The notes below the pieces were generated by a model, which was not told the origin of the DNA, did no database searches, and saw nothing but the letters and a program-made list of their open reading frames with translations. From Chinchilla lanigera (lineage: Eukaryota > Chordata > Mammalia > Rodentia > Chinchillidae): a stretch of DNA of 64,000 nt. The stretch covers positions 9,464,248 through 9,528,247 of the forward strand of contig NW_004955476.1 of NCBI RefSeq assembly GCF_000276665.1, given 5' to 3'. Made by a program: the position numbers and the translations under genes. Below, in pieces: positions 9,977 through 22,179 of the stretch; position 1 is the stretch's first letter; the number at the start of each line of letters is the position of its first letter.

Positions 9977-11350
9977 TGGGCACAAGATACAAATGGATAA
10001 CTTATGTTAAAAAGAAAACACACACACAGTAGGAAGACAGACCTGTGTAAAACTGTAATCAAATAAATGCAAAAATGTAAAAAAAGATAAAACAGTTCAG
10101 ACGAATTTGGGAAGGAAGTTACTTAGGAAGGGAGCTATTGCTGCATGTACTTTATTAAAATGGGTACAATCTCATCCAAAACAATAACACAATACAGTAC
10201 ATAGCAAGTACTATAAAGATGTCATTGTTTTTGAAAAGTGAGTAAAGTCTTAGGAGTGTAACCTATAAAATAGATTAAAAGCGTGAAGGTGCATGAGAAT
10301 GAACATTCACTGGGATTTTGTCCATAATGAAAGAATTTCCCTCTGAGATAATAATTTAATAAAACCTTTTCATCCTATAGAATGTTATAACACTGTTAAA
10401 ATTATCATTGTGTTTATATAGTCATATAAAAGCATTATGCATCAGTTGTAAACAAAAAGGAACAGGTGTATAAGAAAGCACACGAATTGCAACTATGTAA
10501 AAATATGTATTTCCTCAATATATCCACTCAGTAAAAATGTGCTAAGCAGCTGTCACCTGTAGGTCTCATGTTAGAACCTACAGGGTACAATCCCTTAACT
10601 AAGCCCACTATACCAAGGAAAGAAGACGTCAGATTCACTATTGCAATATAGAAGGTGCTCTAAATGGTATCCAAAACAAAAATTAGCAATATGAGCTGGA
10701 ATTGTGTGCATGGTAATTAACCTTCTTTTGTACACTTGTTCTTTCTTCCTATACTATGAAAAACCACATCTGTATTGTAAAATACAGAAAACATGTCACA
10801 AGAGACTCAGGAAAGTCTCAACCACACCCGCAACCACTCTGACAACACGGCAAGTTTTCACTCTGTACCTAGGTGGTGTATGTACCTTTGGTTCTATGAC
10901 CAATTAAAATACCAAGTTGATAAGCAAGTTCCTACACTATTGAGAGTGCTTTGGGACAGGTATTGTTCAACATTTTACAATATCCATTGCACAAATGAAG
11001 TGTAACTCCCTGTGTAGATAGGAACATGCAGCAAGAAATATTTTGTCGCTTAAACTCTTAGTATTTCACTTAGTTTCAAAACTATCACAGCATTTAAATC
11101 AGAGGCATTTTACCATGTGCCAGGCTTCACTATTCTGAGTATGAACTATGTTATCTACAATAATTCCGACCAGTGCATTTGAGAACTAACATGATCATGA
11201 CCTTAAAGAAAAATAAATGTAGCCCTGAAGGCTATCGTAGAACTTGTACAGAGCTTTTCTTCTGCGCACCCTCCTGGAACATACAGCTTTTACCAAAGGA
11301 GAGAAGGATGTTCAAGCTCTCAGCTCGTATCCTGCAAAGTCGATAGGACA
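9977..11350. other. AT-rich non-coding sequence
   Basis: No gene is supported. A segment near 11110-11135 (TTTTACCATGTGCCAGGCTTCACTATTCTGAG) resembles the reverse-complement end of MIR or L2 elements. The rest is AT-rich with short frames only. Confidence 0.55.
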
Positions 11351-11357
11351 AGTGCTA

Positions 11358-11479
11358 AACTGGGCATGGTGGTGCCTGCCTGTAATCCCAGCACTCTGGG
11401 AGGCTGAGGCAGGAGGACTGAAGTGGGCTCGAAGCCAGTACAAAGGGGCCCAGCGAGGCTGGAGGAACTTGGGCTATGT
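11358..11479 (+). mobile_element. B1 SINE, 3' half degenerate
   Basis: CTGGGCATGGTGGTGCCTGCC, TGTAATCCCAGCACTCTGGG and AGGCTGAGGCAGGAGGACTG are clear B1 5' sequence. After about 11430 the match decays, and no A-tail is seen before a 24-bp tandem duplication begins. Confidence 0.8.
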
Positions 11480-11527
11480 GACAGTACCATAAACGGCTTT
11501 AGGGACAGTACCATAAACGGCTTTAGG
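11480..11527 (+). repeat. Perfect 24-bp tandem duplication
   Basis: The unit GACAGTACCATAAACGGCTTTAGG occurs twice with no mismatch (11480-11503 and 11504-11527), right after a B1 remnant. Perfect identity of a non-simple unit points to a recent event. Confidence 0.95.
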
Positions 11528-12563
11528 CAGAAGCCTTTAGCCCTGAAGCTTACTGTCTAGATAGATAGGAACAGCAGAATGCATGAGGTTTTCTTTTCAT
11601 AATTCTTGACAAAGGAAGGAGAGAGAGCATGTGAAACCTGTAATAAACTTTCTTAATTCAAATATCATTTAAACTCATTAATCATGGAGAATTCATATCT
11701 GTACTTATCTTTAAAGGGAAGAATAAAAAGCTCTGTGATTCTTTTAGACATAAAAGAGATAAAAGAATGAGGCGAGAAGAAAGGCCTTAAATGGAGGAAT
11801 TACAATATTACTGCCGTAATAACAACTCTTCACTGAGCGAGCACATGACACGCTACCTCAGTAGAATAAAAGCTAAACAGTGCGGAGGGTGCAGAACGCA
11901 GATCAATTTGATTCTAACACAACAGAAGAGCGCGCTGATCCCAAGACGGTACGGAACGGTAAACTTAAGATATTGTGCTGCTTTTCAAGTTTATGTGCCT
12001 ATGATTATTTAATTTTCTTTTGTGCGTGCTCAAGTATAGCTGTTATGTGACTACACATGAGAGAACCTGAAATTAATTTGTCTGTGTGAGATCAGTGACT
12101 GTACAAATTCTTATGAAAACTAACATGCCATGACAATAGTAATTTTGATAAAATTATAGCAAGTGCTGCAATCCTCTGCCATCTGGCTGTCTCGTCATAA
12201 CTACTTTGATGTGCTTTTATTACTTATTTATTTACTTCAACCACTTTATTGCTATAGTTTTAAAGCATGGAAATTATCACATGGAAGGTTTTGGTGTTAA
12301 AGGAAGACTACCTTCGTGTATAAATGTTGAACCTGGCACAGAAGGATGACTCTCACCTTTTTGATGAGAAAATGTTACCCAAGAAAAAGTTATATTTAAA
12401 AGTTTTTAAAATTATTTTGTGTGATTTTCATTAAGTTCAGTCTTCAAAGGCCATCAATCTTGTCTGTGCTTGCATTTCTCTACAGTATTGCAGCACTATG
12501 TATTTGACTACTGTTTGGCTCTTAACCTGTCAAACTCAGTAACCTTGATCTGAGTACATGCTT
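11528..12563. other. AT-rich non-coding sequence
   Basis: No gene, RNA gene or clear repeat is recognised. The longest frame here, at 11791-12012, has 73 codons and no known motif. Confidence 0.5.
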
Positions 12564-12576
12564 CATAAGTTAGTTT

Positions 12577-12680
12577 TTTTTTTTTTTTTTTTTTTGGTTT
12601 TTCTCCGGTACCGAGAACTGAACTCACGACCTTGCGCTTGCCAGGCAGGCGCTTTTGCCGCTGAGCTAAATCCACAGCCC
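12577..12680 (-). mobile_element. Young ID SINE with 13-bp target-site duplication
   Basis: Read on the minus strand it starts GGGCTGTGGATTTAGCTC and carries an A box (TAGCTCAGCGG), the core GCGCCTGCCTGGCAAGCGC, a B box (GAGTTCAGTTC), and a tail of more than 20 A. CATAAGTTAGTTT flanks it at 12564-12576 and 12681-12693 without mismatch. ID elements derive from a tRNA-like gene transcribed by RNA polymerase III and are copied by L1 proteins. The intact boxes, long A-tail and perfect duplication mark this as one of the most recent insertions in the window. Confidence 0.95.
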
Positions 12681-12693
12681 CATAAGTTAGTTT

Positions 12694-15600
12694 AAATGAC
12701 TACTAACTAAACTTACATCATTTGTAAACTATAACTGTGGGGGTGGAATTGAATCTTTTTCCATCATGAATCCTTTTGGTTTTAGACTAAGAGAATGACT
12801 TGACAAATTTAATTCATCCATAGAAGCTAGCTATTCTTTGTGAGCTTATGTTCCAAGTTCAAAACTCAGAAATGTGTTCTCATCTGGCCAAATGATAACT
12901 CTTCATAACCATGTTACCTAAATACCCTGTGCCCAACTCTCATAAAAATCCAAGCCTCCATGAGGTGTTAAGGACATAAAAGCTGAGTTTTGATATATAT
13001 CCCTAGTAGACACTTCTTGAAATTTAACATACAAATGACACTTGTAGTGGTAACTCTGTACTGTCATGAGGGAAATGATTTTAGCTCAGTTTCCAGTGAG
13101 TCGGTGTGCATTTCACAACCCCACAGAATAACACTTGTTGATGGTTTGGAAAGCAAGCTAAGAATTGCAAACAATGCTCTTCTTGGCCAGTAAGCATTTA
13201 ATTGGCAATTTAAATGCTACAATATGAGAGAAAAAGAATAATTCGCTAGCACCTTAGGCATGTGTGTACATTCAGGATATTCAAGTGTAGACCCTTGTCT
13301 ACACTGATGAAATACATAATACATGGTCAGGAAATTTCTGAAACCTCTCTTGACTCAGTTGGCATAAGAAACTTCTTAAAGATGGTAGAAAATAGCTTAG
13401 CTGTAATTCACTTGGAACTAATTTCAGTCATTGCTAAAGCATGCTGTGTTGAAAATTAGTGTCAAACGATAGAATGGCATGACTTCTTAAAAGCATTTGA
13501 ACTCACATTTTATATGTCCACAACGCATCCGAATTAAAGTTTCTGGGATTCGGGACTGAACCATAGTCAGAAACCGCCACCCACATTCTCATCTCAGTGT
13601 TAAAGAAAATTGCATCCACAATTGCATGTGAGATTTGGAAAAGCATAGCCAAGAGATACACTTGTTTACTTCTTTATAACCCAAAGCAAGGAATTAATGT
13701 AAAGATCAATAATGCAATGATATTTATTCTGTAAAATAAAATATCCACTATCTTGGATTTTGGACACTGTGACATATAATAAATCTATCTGTTCCAGTCC
13801 AGATGCAACATATTAAAGTAACTTTGTTCCTACAACCTTCTCAAAATAAACAAAACTAAATGTTCTTAATGCCAGCACACAACTGTAATTACACAAATAC
13901 TTTTGCATATTATCCACACACTTTTTCTGCTGGTCCAGTTTTTCCTTGATCTTACAGTTCTTAAAGGCTAAAGGTCATCAGTAACAAGAAATATCTTCTT
14001 GAAATATTTGGACCCCTATTTCCCAGTCACATTTACAATTCTTCTCAGTGCACTAAATATCAACCACACTAAACAGAGTGGCGCATGCCTTGTCCACCAT
14101 CTTTACTGCAGTTTCATATTTGGATGTGGTAATTATTTAGTAGCCTTTAAACCACTCCTGTTTTCATTATTTACTCACAGCATGCTAAATCGAGGGTAGT
14201 TAAACTCAGAGAGAACATAATAAAGGCCTGGGCTTTTAAATGAACTAGCAAATTTAGAATGAGGAAGCCACAAAGTCACACTGTGATAAACCTATTTGAT
14301 GTTTTCTTTCTAATGAAATAAAGGTGTAAGGTTTTGTTTTCCCTATATTCTTATCTTGAGCACAGGCTTTCTAGGAAATGGAATCTTTATACATGGTTCT
14401 GGATGTGATTAATGATATCTCTGTATCAATAGGGAGTCCTACCCCCAGTTTCCTGAATCAGAAACTGTAGCTAACTAAAGGGCTTGGTTGGAGACTAATT
14501 AATATTCATGAGTATACTTTGTTGATGGCACTATGTAATAAGTAATATGCTTTTGGCTTACTCCTGTTTGAACCAAGCTAAGTCAGGCCTGCCTCTAGCC
14601 ACATACTACATTATGAAGAACAAAATAGATGTTACAGATTTTTTCATCTGACCATACTGAGAGTGAAAGAACTGCTGTCTCTAAACTTCCCTCAGAGAGA
14701 AGGAACGTGGATTCTTTTGCCATTTCATCCCCTACAGTCCTGCAGGAATAAGATTCATCAGATCTCTCCATCTGCCAATCCAAAGGTCAATACCAATAAT
14801 ACCTTCCTTTTTAAACCAAGTGACCTTCTAAGGAAAGAACTCAAAATCATTTTCATTGTGCATTTATAATTCCTGAAATAAAGCCTCTTTACAAGTCATA
14901 AACAAAAAAGGATGGAGGGAGAAGAAAAGTATATACAATTATTTCTTAATTACTATTGCAAACTATTCAAATAGGAAACAGACATTTTGCTAAAAATGTC
15001 ACTTTGCTGTGTCCTGGATTCAGAATTCAGCAGTGACGGTGTAGCCAGCAGTGTGGATGCCTATATTCCACTTGTAGAAGGAACAAAAAAATGGTATGGG
15101 CTCACTACTGTGTCTTTGTTTTTTTAAAATGGCATTTTCCAGCAAGCACATTCTTTCAGTTATTCTCTGTCTCCTCAATTCTTCTATAAACTTTCAGCTT
15201 TCTAGTACTTGCTGAGAAAATACTGGCCAACAGTGTCTCCATTTCAAATCCAATCTTAAGCCACCTGCCTTTACCTAATCCTTCTTTATAACAATAAGAC
15301 ACATTTTTTGAGCTTTGCTTTCTTTTTTTATAAATATAGGGACAATACTTATGTTAACTCTCAATAAGATTTTGACTTACATAAAGGAGTACATCATCAG
15401 TACCAATACCATGCTTCTCTTTTATATAAGAAAGCCAAAGAAAAATTGTTTGTCTCTATATATCTATATAAGGAATTTTATTTACATGGTTCCTGTTGCA
15501 GAGACACTGACCAAAAGAAGACCCCTTCCACAGAAGATGATAATTTTCATAACTACACAGTTAAACTGCCCCAGTTTTTACTTCAATTTGAAATAAAATG

Positions 15601-18600
15601 ATGTCAAATTCAGTTATTGTGGGTGTCGACTTGAAAAAAGAAGCATTTTTCTCTCCTTGGGCCACTGAGTCATGTGTACGAATCTCTTTCTGGCAATTTC
15701 GAACTGCTTATCTTTCATAGGGTTCCTTATGGCTATTTACATTTTCACTCAGTGAAAATCAATTACCTTCCTGCAATAAGCCTCATTTGCTACCTTTGAG
15801 TATAATAGAAACACCATTAGGACGATGACATTACCCAAAAGAAGGGCACCACACAGTTGGGAGACATAAATTAAGGGCACGCTCACATATGCATTAGAAA
15901 TACTGCTGGGTCTGAAATATGCATCGTGTCTGTGTCTATTAGAGCTATTAGTGTGTGGGGTGATGATTTTGAAAGGGGAGGGAAGCGCTGGTAGATTGTG
16001 ATCTACTACTTTGACAAAATTATGTATTTCCTTTTTTGCCCGATGTATGCCACTGGTGCAATAAGCCCAGGCCCCCAGCTGAGCTGCATTTGGAAATGCC
16101 ACTGAGCATGGGAGACGCGCTTCACTTCCCTCTGCAGAGGCAAGACGCTGTCAGGAGCAGTGTGAGCCGGCCGGGCTGCTCCTCCTCCTCCCCTGACCTC
16201 CTCAGCTCCGCGGATGTCTGCCTGGGTGAAGCCAGCACTCAGGCGGAAAACAGCTCCCGCGGATCAATTCATAGGATTTAGGGACATTTAACTTTCATCA
16301 GGCCCGCATCATCTTATTGGTATTTGAGGATCACTTATTACTGAACATTAATGGCCAGAACATAGAGAGTCGCATTTCCCAGGAGAAGCAAAAAAACAAA
16401 TCTAGAAGCCGCCCCCTCCCCTTCTGCAACTACAAAACACAGGGAACCACACTTTGGCCCAGTTATTTTTATCTGAGTTCTTATAAGCCTAAGGAAAACA
16501 AAATTATAACACCCGCTGACCCCCAGGGTAGGAGGGAAGGTTCTGCAACTCTTTAGAGGTGCTAGGTGACACATTATAATTCTTGAAGAATTGTTTTCAG
16601 AATCATTTATCTTGTAGGCAATCTTACAAATGCGGGAGACAGGTGGGCAGGACAGGTCTAGAAGAAGTGTAAGAGAATGGTAGGACTAACAGGTTGTCAC
16701 TCTTAACCTCAGAGAAGTTGGCAAATAGTAGAAATGAATGTTTTCTTTTTAAAGGATAAATGCATAAAACTTTATTCTCATAAAACTTTGCTTTAAAAAC
16801 AACTCCTAACTTGGTAATTTTTAAAATATCAGATATTAAACAGCTGCATATGTGTGTATACATATATATATGTATATATATAAATTTACTAAGAGCTAAT
16901 GCATTCTTATTATAGATATTACTATACTTTTATAAAAAGATTCTTTATAAAGACTTCAGTTTCTTCATGGGGTTAATTTTTTAAATGCTGAACTTTTGGT
17001 GGAAGAGGAAAATTTTAGAACACAGAATCCTCTATGTCCATTCCCAAATATACTTATGTCTACATAGCACATTTGATCACCACAAAGAACACATACAATG
17101 TTGTGAAACTGATTTCACTGATCCTTTCCTTTGTACCGGATTCTTATGAAACGAAAACTTCCCTTAAATAAACTTTAACTCAGTCTGTGTCAGAATGATA
17201 AACTGAATATAGTCTTTCTGACTATAAAATTCACACTGTAGAGGTCTAACTCTATAATGGCCATTACATTTTTCCTTAATGTCTTTATGGGCAAAGTTAC
17301 ATATAGGATCTCGTGTTACAAAGGTAATGAGATACTTAATGTATCTGAAATTCTGTAAGTGGCATTTTTCTAAGTAAGATACAGTTGGTTAGATCAGAGG
17401 ACGCAATAATACCACTGCATACAAAAGCAGTGCTGTAAAGGGTAACCCCACCATGGCACACACTTTCTTTGTCAACCTCCTGTGTGCCGGGAACCTGGAA
17501 CATCTGAGGCCACATCCATGTGACATTTCCTGAGTCCTAGCACCTGTGATTTCTATGCCCACCAAATACATGACAGGCTCACCAGTTCACATAGAGCTGG
17601 AAGCTGAACAGACTCCCGTGAAATATTGCTACAGATTAATGACCAGAAACTGGGTCTTTCACAAGGATAAGTGTCACAGCCCTTAGTTTCTGTCCACATT
17701 TTAAGTACAAGCACCATGTGATACGATATGTTTTCACTTTAACTCGCTAGTTTGTGTCTTACAGAAATACACTCTTCCCCAATGCTTTTCTATTTAAATC
17801 TGCTTAAAGAGATTGTTATCAAAAGAAGCCGTAATTTTATAGTCAAGAAACAAAATGAACAAATATCCCTTCAGATTGCTATAGCATAAGTGTGCCTCAG
17901 ATAAAAGAATGAAATGTTTTGTAGGGAAAAACATTGAGAGTATAAATGAAAAATAAACTCAGAAGGCATAATCAGGGCAGCAAATAATAGGCATAGAAAA
18001 CAGCAAATGGACTGACTAGGTTTGTTATAACTCCTGGACTATAATTAGAAAAGAGTTGTCTTGATCCCACTGAAAGAAGAGAGTCAGGTTTGAAGTTCTG
18101 GGATCACTTTTCTTTTTCTTATTTTAATCACTTTAATAAAGTGGTGTGTAAAGAGCTTATAAGAAAATAAAACAAACCCAAACTGCCTGCAGTGTAATCA
18201 GCATAATCAGTGCCTGCAATTTAGCGGCTCTCCCCTCTGTTTTAAAAGGTAGCAGCTCGGGCCCCGCCCCTCACCCTTCTGAAAGAACACACCTGGGTCT
18301 GAGCCCTCATCAAAAGGCCTGGCCTGGTGGAGTCCAGCCCCGCTGTTCCGAGGGCACTATCTCCAGAGCCCCAGTGGTGAAGGAGCTAATTGCTGCAGGA
18401 ATGATCTGTATGGGAGATTATGTGTTGTGTGTCAACCATGGGCACCACAACTGCCCACACTACAACGCTGGCCCAAAGCGACCTCTTCCCAGTGCAGAGA
18501 AATGAGACTTAAACCTTTGCCAGAGGAAGTTCCTGACCACCGGCTGGGCGCATTGGGAGATGTGTACGTATTTTACAACCATGTCTTTTCATTTCTATTT

Positions 18601-18950
18601 TCATGCCATTTAGTGTCTATTGCACATCCAAATTCTAAGGGATTCTCTAATTGGGAATGGCATTAGTTATTTGGAGTTTTCATTAATGACTACTTTACAC
18701 TGTGAAGTCTTCTGGTCCAGCTTTCATACACTGCGTTCGTTTTACAGGGACACTGACTAGCTCAGAGCCACAAGGCCGGTTCTGGGAGGGAGTGACTGGA
18801 ACAGTAGAAGAGGGAAGTCTGCTGGGGCCACGCTGAGTACCCAGAAAAGCTCCTCAGAATTACAGTGAGGGCTGTACTGATAGACTCTCCATTCCGAGCT
18901 TGCTTTGACTTGGAATCCTAGCTAAAAAATCTCAGAAGAAGAAAAAAAGA
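12694..18950. other. Largest repeat-free block; candidate conserved non-coding sequence
   Basis: About 6.2 kb with no recognised SINE, LTR or LINE apart from a short TATA-type run near 16850-16885. No coding gene is supported. Parts look like constrained non-coding DNA: a homeodomain/POU-like AT motif at 14495-14512 and a GC-richer patch at 16080-16280. A 117-codon minus-strand frame at 15749-16102 has a hydrophobic stretch but no recognised family. Long repeat-free intervals in mammals often hold developmental enhancers, but conservation is not visible from one sequence. Confidence 0.45.
16848..16885. repeat. TG/TA-rich dinucleotide run
   Basis: TATGTGTGTATACATATATATATG and TATATATA make a short, imperfect, self-complementary microsatellite. 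Confidence 0.8.
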
Positions 18951-18954
18951 GTCA

Positions 18955-19700
18955 TTTTTTTTAAGTGAATTTCAGACTTGCAGAAGAGTTGTGAAAACAG
19001 TAACAAGTTTCCCTCCGTCTTCTCTGGTTCCCCTGCACTACCTGCCTCCCACATCACCGTGGTGCGGGGCTCAGAGCAGTCCCAGGTTAGTGTCCCTCAA
19101 CACTGTTAGCAATACTATTTACTACCTAGTAATAGCAATACTAGTTACTATCCCTCAATAAATACTATTTACTATCTAATAATAACAATACTAGTTGCTA
19201 TCCCTCAATACTGTTTGCACCCATAGCCTTTCCCTGTGCATTGTTGCTGTTCTACAGTCCCACCCAGCAAGCACTTAGTCATCACTGCACCTTCATCACT
19301 TTGGCGTTCGTGCTTTCAGCACTTCTCAGGAAAACTAATCAGCGGAACGTCCCTCAGTTCGTGTTTGCCTGATGTTTCTTCTCATTAGACCGAGGCTATG
19401 ATTTGGGGGCAGAACACCCCAAGAGCCATGTGCAGTCTCCTGAGATCATTTCGGAAAGCCATGATGCCAAGCTTGGCCTTCCTGCGCATAGCAACACACG
19501 CTGTAGTTATGGTGCAGTCCACCCAGCTTTCTGCACTGTAAAAGCCCACGTTTCTTTTGTAATTAGTGCATGTCTGGGGAATTTATTTGGAAAGATCTAG
19601 ATTTCCCACCACTTTGAGCCTCCCCCGATGGATCCTGCCTACGGCAATCACTGTTCCGCAGGCCTGGGGATGCGCATTTTCTTCACTCTTCCTGCATTTC
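18955..19700. mobile_element. Old LINE (L1-type) fragment
   Basis: Blocks such as TTGCAGAAGAGTTGTGAAAACAGT, GTTTGCCTGATGTTTCTTCTCATTAGACCGAGGC and CATGTCTGGGGAATTTATTTGGAAAGATCTAG match in order a segment I know as a widespread old mammalian L1 fragment. The copy is heavily diverged, contains a local tandem repeat, and its strand is not certain. Confidence 0.55.
19093..19218 (+). repeat. Imperfect tandem repeat, units of 58 and 50 bp plus a partial
   Basis: Units start TCCCTCAA at 19093, 19151 and 19201 and share AATACTATTTACTA and AATACTAGTT. The second unit has an 8-bp deletion relative to the first. It lies inside an old LINE fragment. Confidence 0.85.
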
Positions 19701-20312
19701 TTACCGCAGTCTCTCGTGCGGAGGAGCTGGCTCTTCCCCCACTGGAAAGCCGTTTACTGGGCATGCGTTTATGTCCGTGTAAACTCATTTGGGGTTTCTG
19801 TTTAGTTTAGCTCAAATTGGTCTTACTCTGGCCACTGAGAATGCTTTGCAAGTTGGTTCCTGTGACCCGCAGCACAGCCCGACCGCTTCATTTCTAAAGC
19901 AATTCCTTATTTCTGGTGACAATCAACTCTATTTTAAGCAACCACTTTGAAATCACTTTAGTCCGTAGAAACTGAATATTTCACCTGACAAACTGCATGT
20001 TCCCTTGAGACGAGTCTTTTATTCCCTGCACCTAGCGGAGGAGCTGGCGAGTGACAGGCGTTTGTTGAACATGCATGCATCAACTGAATGCTTATTTATT
20101 CCACATTTGACAAAGGCAAGAATTATTCACAGTTTTCGATGTGTGCCCTTAGGTTTCTGTTCACTCCTCATTGTTCTCATTTATATAGAATAGTCCTCGT
20201 TCTTCTGACCATCACTTAGAGCTTGTCATCAATATTATCATTGTCGTTTGGCAAAGGCCATCACCAAGACTTGCCCTGGCTATATTCTGTGGCAAACTCT
20301 ACAAAAAGCAAA
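19701..20312. other. Non-coding sequence
   Basis: No gene or clear repeat is recognised. Short frames overlap on the + strand at 19566-19810 but have no known motif. Confidence 0.45.
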
Positions 20313-20314
20313 TT

Positions 20315-20456
20315 AGAAAACTGGGTGTGGTGGTTTGCACCTGTAATACTAGCATCCAGGAGGCTGAGGCAAGAGGATCACTGCAAGTTCAAGGCCAGCC
20401 TGGGCTACATAGAAAGACCCTGCCTCCCAAAGTAAAAGCAAAAACAAAAACAAAAA
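20315..20456 (+). mobile_element. B1 SINE
   Basis: CTGGGTGTGGTGGTTTGCACC, GGAGGCTGAGGCAAGAGG, AAGTTCAAGGCCAGCCTGGG and an (AAAAAC)n tail are visible. Near-matching flanks (AAAAGCAAATTAG before, ACAAAGCAATTAC after) look like a target-site duplication. Confidence 0.9.
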
Positions 20457-20699
20457 CAAAGCAATTACAGGAGTGTCCTTACCGCTTGTCTCCTCACTTA
20501 CACTTGAAAGAAAACAATGTAATCCACAAATACAATATACGTGCTCTGTGAGTACTTAGTGAAATAAAGAATCTGAAATAAAATCAGTATGTATGATTTA
20601 AAACTGCATGGTGTGGAATACACAAATAACAAAAGTAGGACAGAGGCCCTTGGAAGGTTGTACTCCTTAGTCCTTAGTTTGTATAACTATCTTAAAATT

Positions 20700-20860
20700 A
20701 ATGAAGGGTTTGCTTTTTGCTTCTTCAAGTTTAGCAGAATTCTGCTCAGACAGCACGTAATGTATGCGAGCTATGTGGCGGGCACTAATCTGAACATCCG
20801 TGTTGGTACTACTGTTGTCACCATCACAGACACAGAAACCAGAGCAGCGGCCCAAAGCAC
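20700..20860 (-). mobile_element. Possible L2/MIR fragment
   Basis: ACGTAATGTATGCGAGCTATGTGGCGGGCACTAATCTGA resembles the reverse-complement 3' end of L2/MIR (GAGC-CTACTATGTGCCAGGCACTGTTCTAGG). It is too diverged for a firm call. Confidence 0.3.
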
Positions 20861-20861
20861 C

Positions 20862-21990
20862 CTGACCACAGCCCCTCCATCCATCCGTACCCACGGCACT
20901 GGGCAGCTTGGCAGGAGCGTGACACACACACGGAGAGGAGGAAATGCTTAGTCAGTGCGGTTCGAGGTACGCCCCCTGCCTGAACCCAGCATTTGAAAAT
21001 ACAAGTTTTATACAGTTCCTATTAGTCCTCACATTTGAACGTGCTGAGACCAGAGCTTGACTCTGCTTACAACTTGGCTGATGCTGACGGGGGTTATTTG
21101 ACAGATCTACAATCACACTCTTGAACCACACCGGAGCCTGCTGGCTTCTAGAGCTCACTCTTCCCAGAAGAACTCTGACAGCTCTCAGCTCTATTCCATC
21201 CCAGAGTCTACTTTGCCAGATGTGCTCATTAAGAACTTAGCATTTGTTTGTTTTTCTTCCCTTTGTGAGCTCACATTCTCCACTAATGAGTGGAACTGGC
21301 GTCTTCCCCTTAGGAAGATGATCTTTAATTCGGACTTTGATCTCTCCGGGAGCTAAGCATTCCTCACTATTCATCTTGGTCTTAAAATCAACATGGTTTT
21401 AGTGATTTTTAGAGCAGCGTACTGAAGGTGCAGTCAATGAGTAGACACACACACATCAGAGCTAAGCATTTAGACACCCAAAGAGCATTTTTCATGTCTA
21501 TTTTTTAGCACTATGTTTCTTTTGATGACTAATTATATATTTTAAAAAACTGAAAACATGTGTCTGATTCTTTGGCATAATTTCACCTTTTTGTCCTTGC
21601 TTCCATGTTTAGTAATTTCTGCCAAATCCTTGAAAAACAGACCGAGATTCCAGGGGAGTCTGGGATTAAAATAATTGGTTTGTGATCAAGATGAAAACCT
21701 GATTCTTTGGGTCACTGGCAAGTAAAACGCACTGGAGGTCAAGTCTGGATTTCAAAATAGATTTTTGGAGGAGGAAGGTACCCCAAAATTGTTTTGTTTG
21801 ACCTGTTTCGCTCCCTGGCCTCTCAGCAGGCTCTCTGAGCTTTGTGTCGCTGCATCTCTGTGGTTAACGGCGCTCTTGGCTGGGCCCCGACAGCAGAGTT
21901 AGTCCGACTCAGATCCAGTGCTCCAACCAAGGGCCCTTCCCTGAATGCTACTGCCGGGGGCATTTCCTTCAGATACTCCTGAAAAAGGTC
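20862..21990. other. Non-coding sequence
   Basis: No gene or well-preserved repeat is recognised in this interval. Confidence 0.45.
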
Positions 21991-21992
21991 TT

Positions 21993-22178
21993 GAAGGAAG
22001 GAAAGAAGGAAGGGAGGGAGGGAGGGAGGGAGGGAGGGAAGAAGGGAAGGAAGGAGGAAGAGGGAGAGAAAAAGAAACAAACAAAGAAAGAAAAAGAAAG
22101 AAAGAAGGAAGGAAAGAAAGAAAGAAAAAGAGAGAAAAGAAAGAAAAAGCAAAGGAAGAAAGAAAGAAATAGAGAAAA
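21993..22178. repeat. Polypurine (GGAAGG/GAAA)n microsatellite
   Basis: About 185 bp of almost pure purine on the + strand: GAAGGAAGG, then GGGAGGGAGGGA, then GAAAGAAAG. It has strong mirror symmetry. The Lys/Glu/Gly/Arg-rich or Phe/Ser/Leu-rich frames across it are artefacts of composition. Confidence 0.95.
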
Positions 22179-22179
22179 C

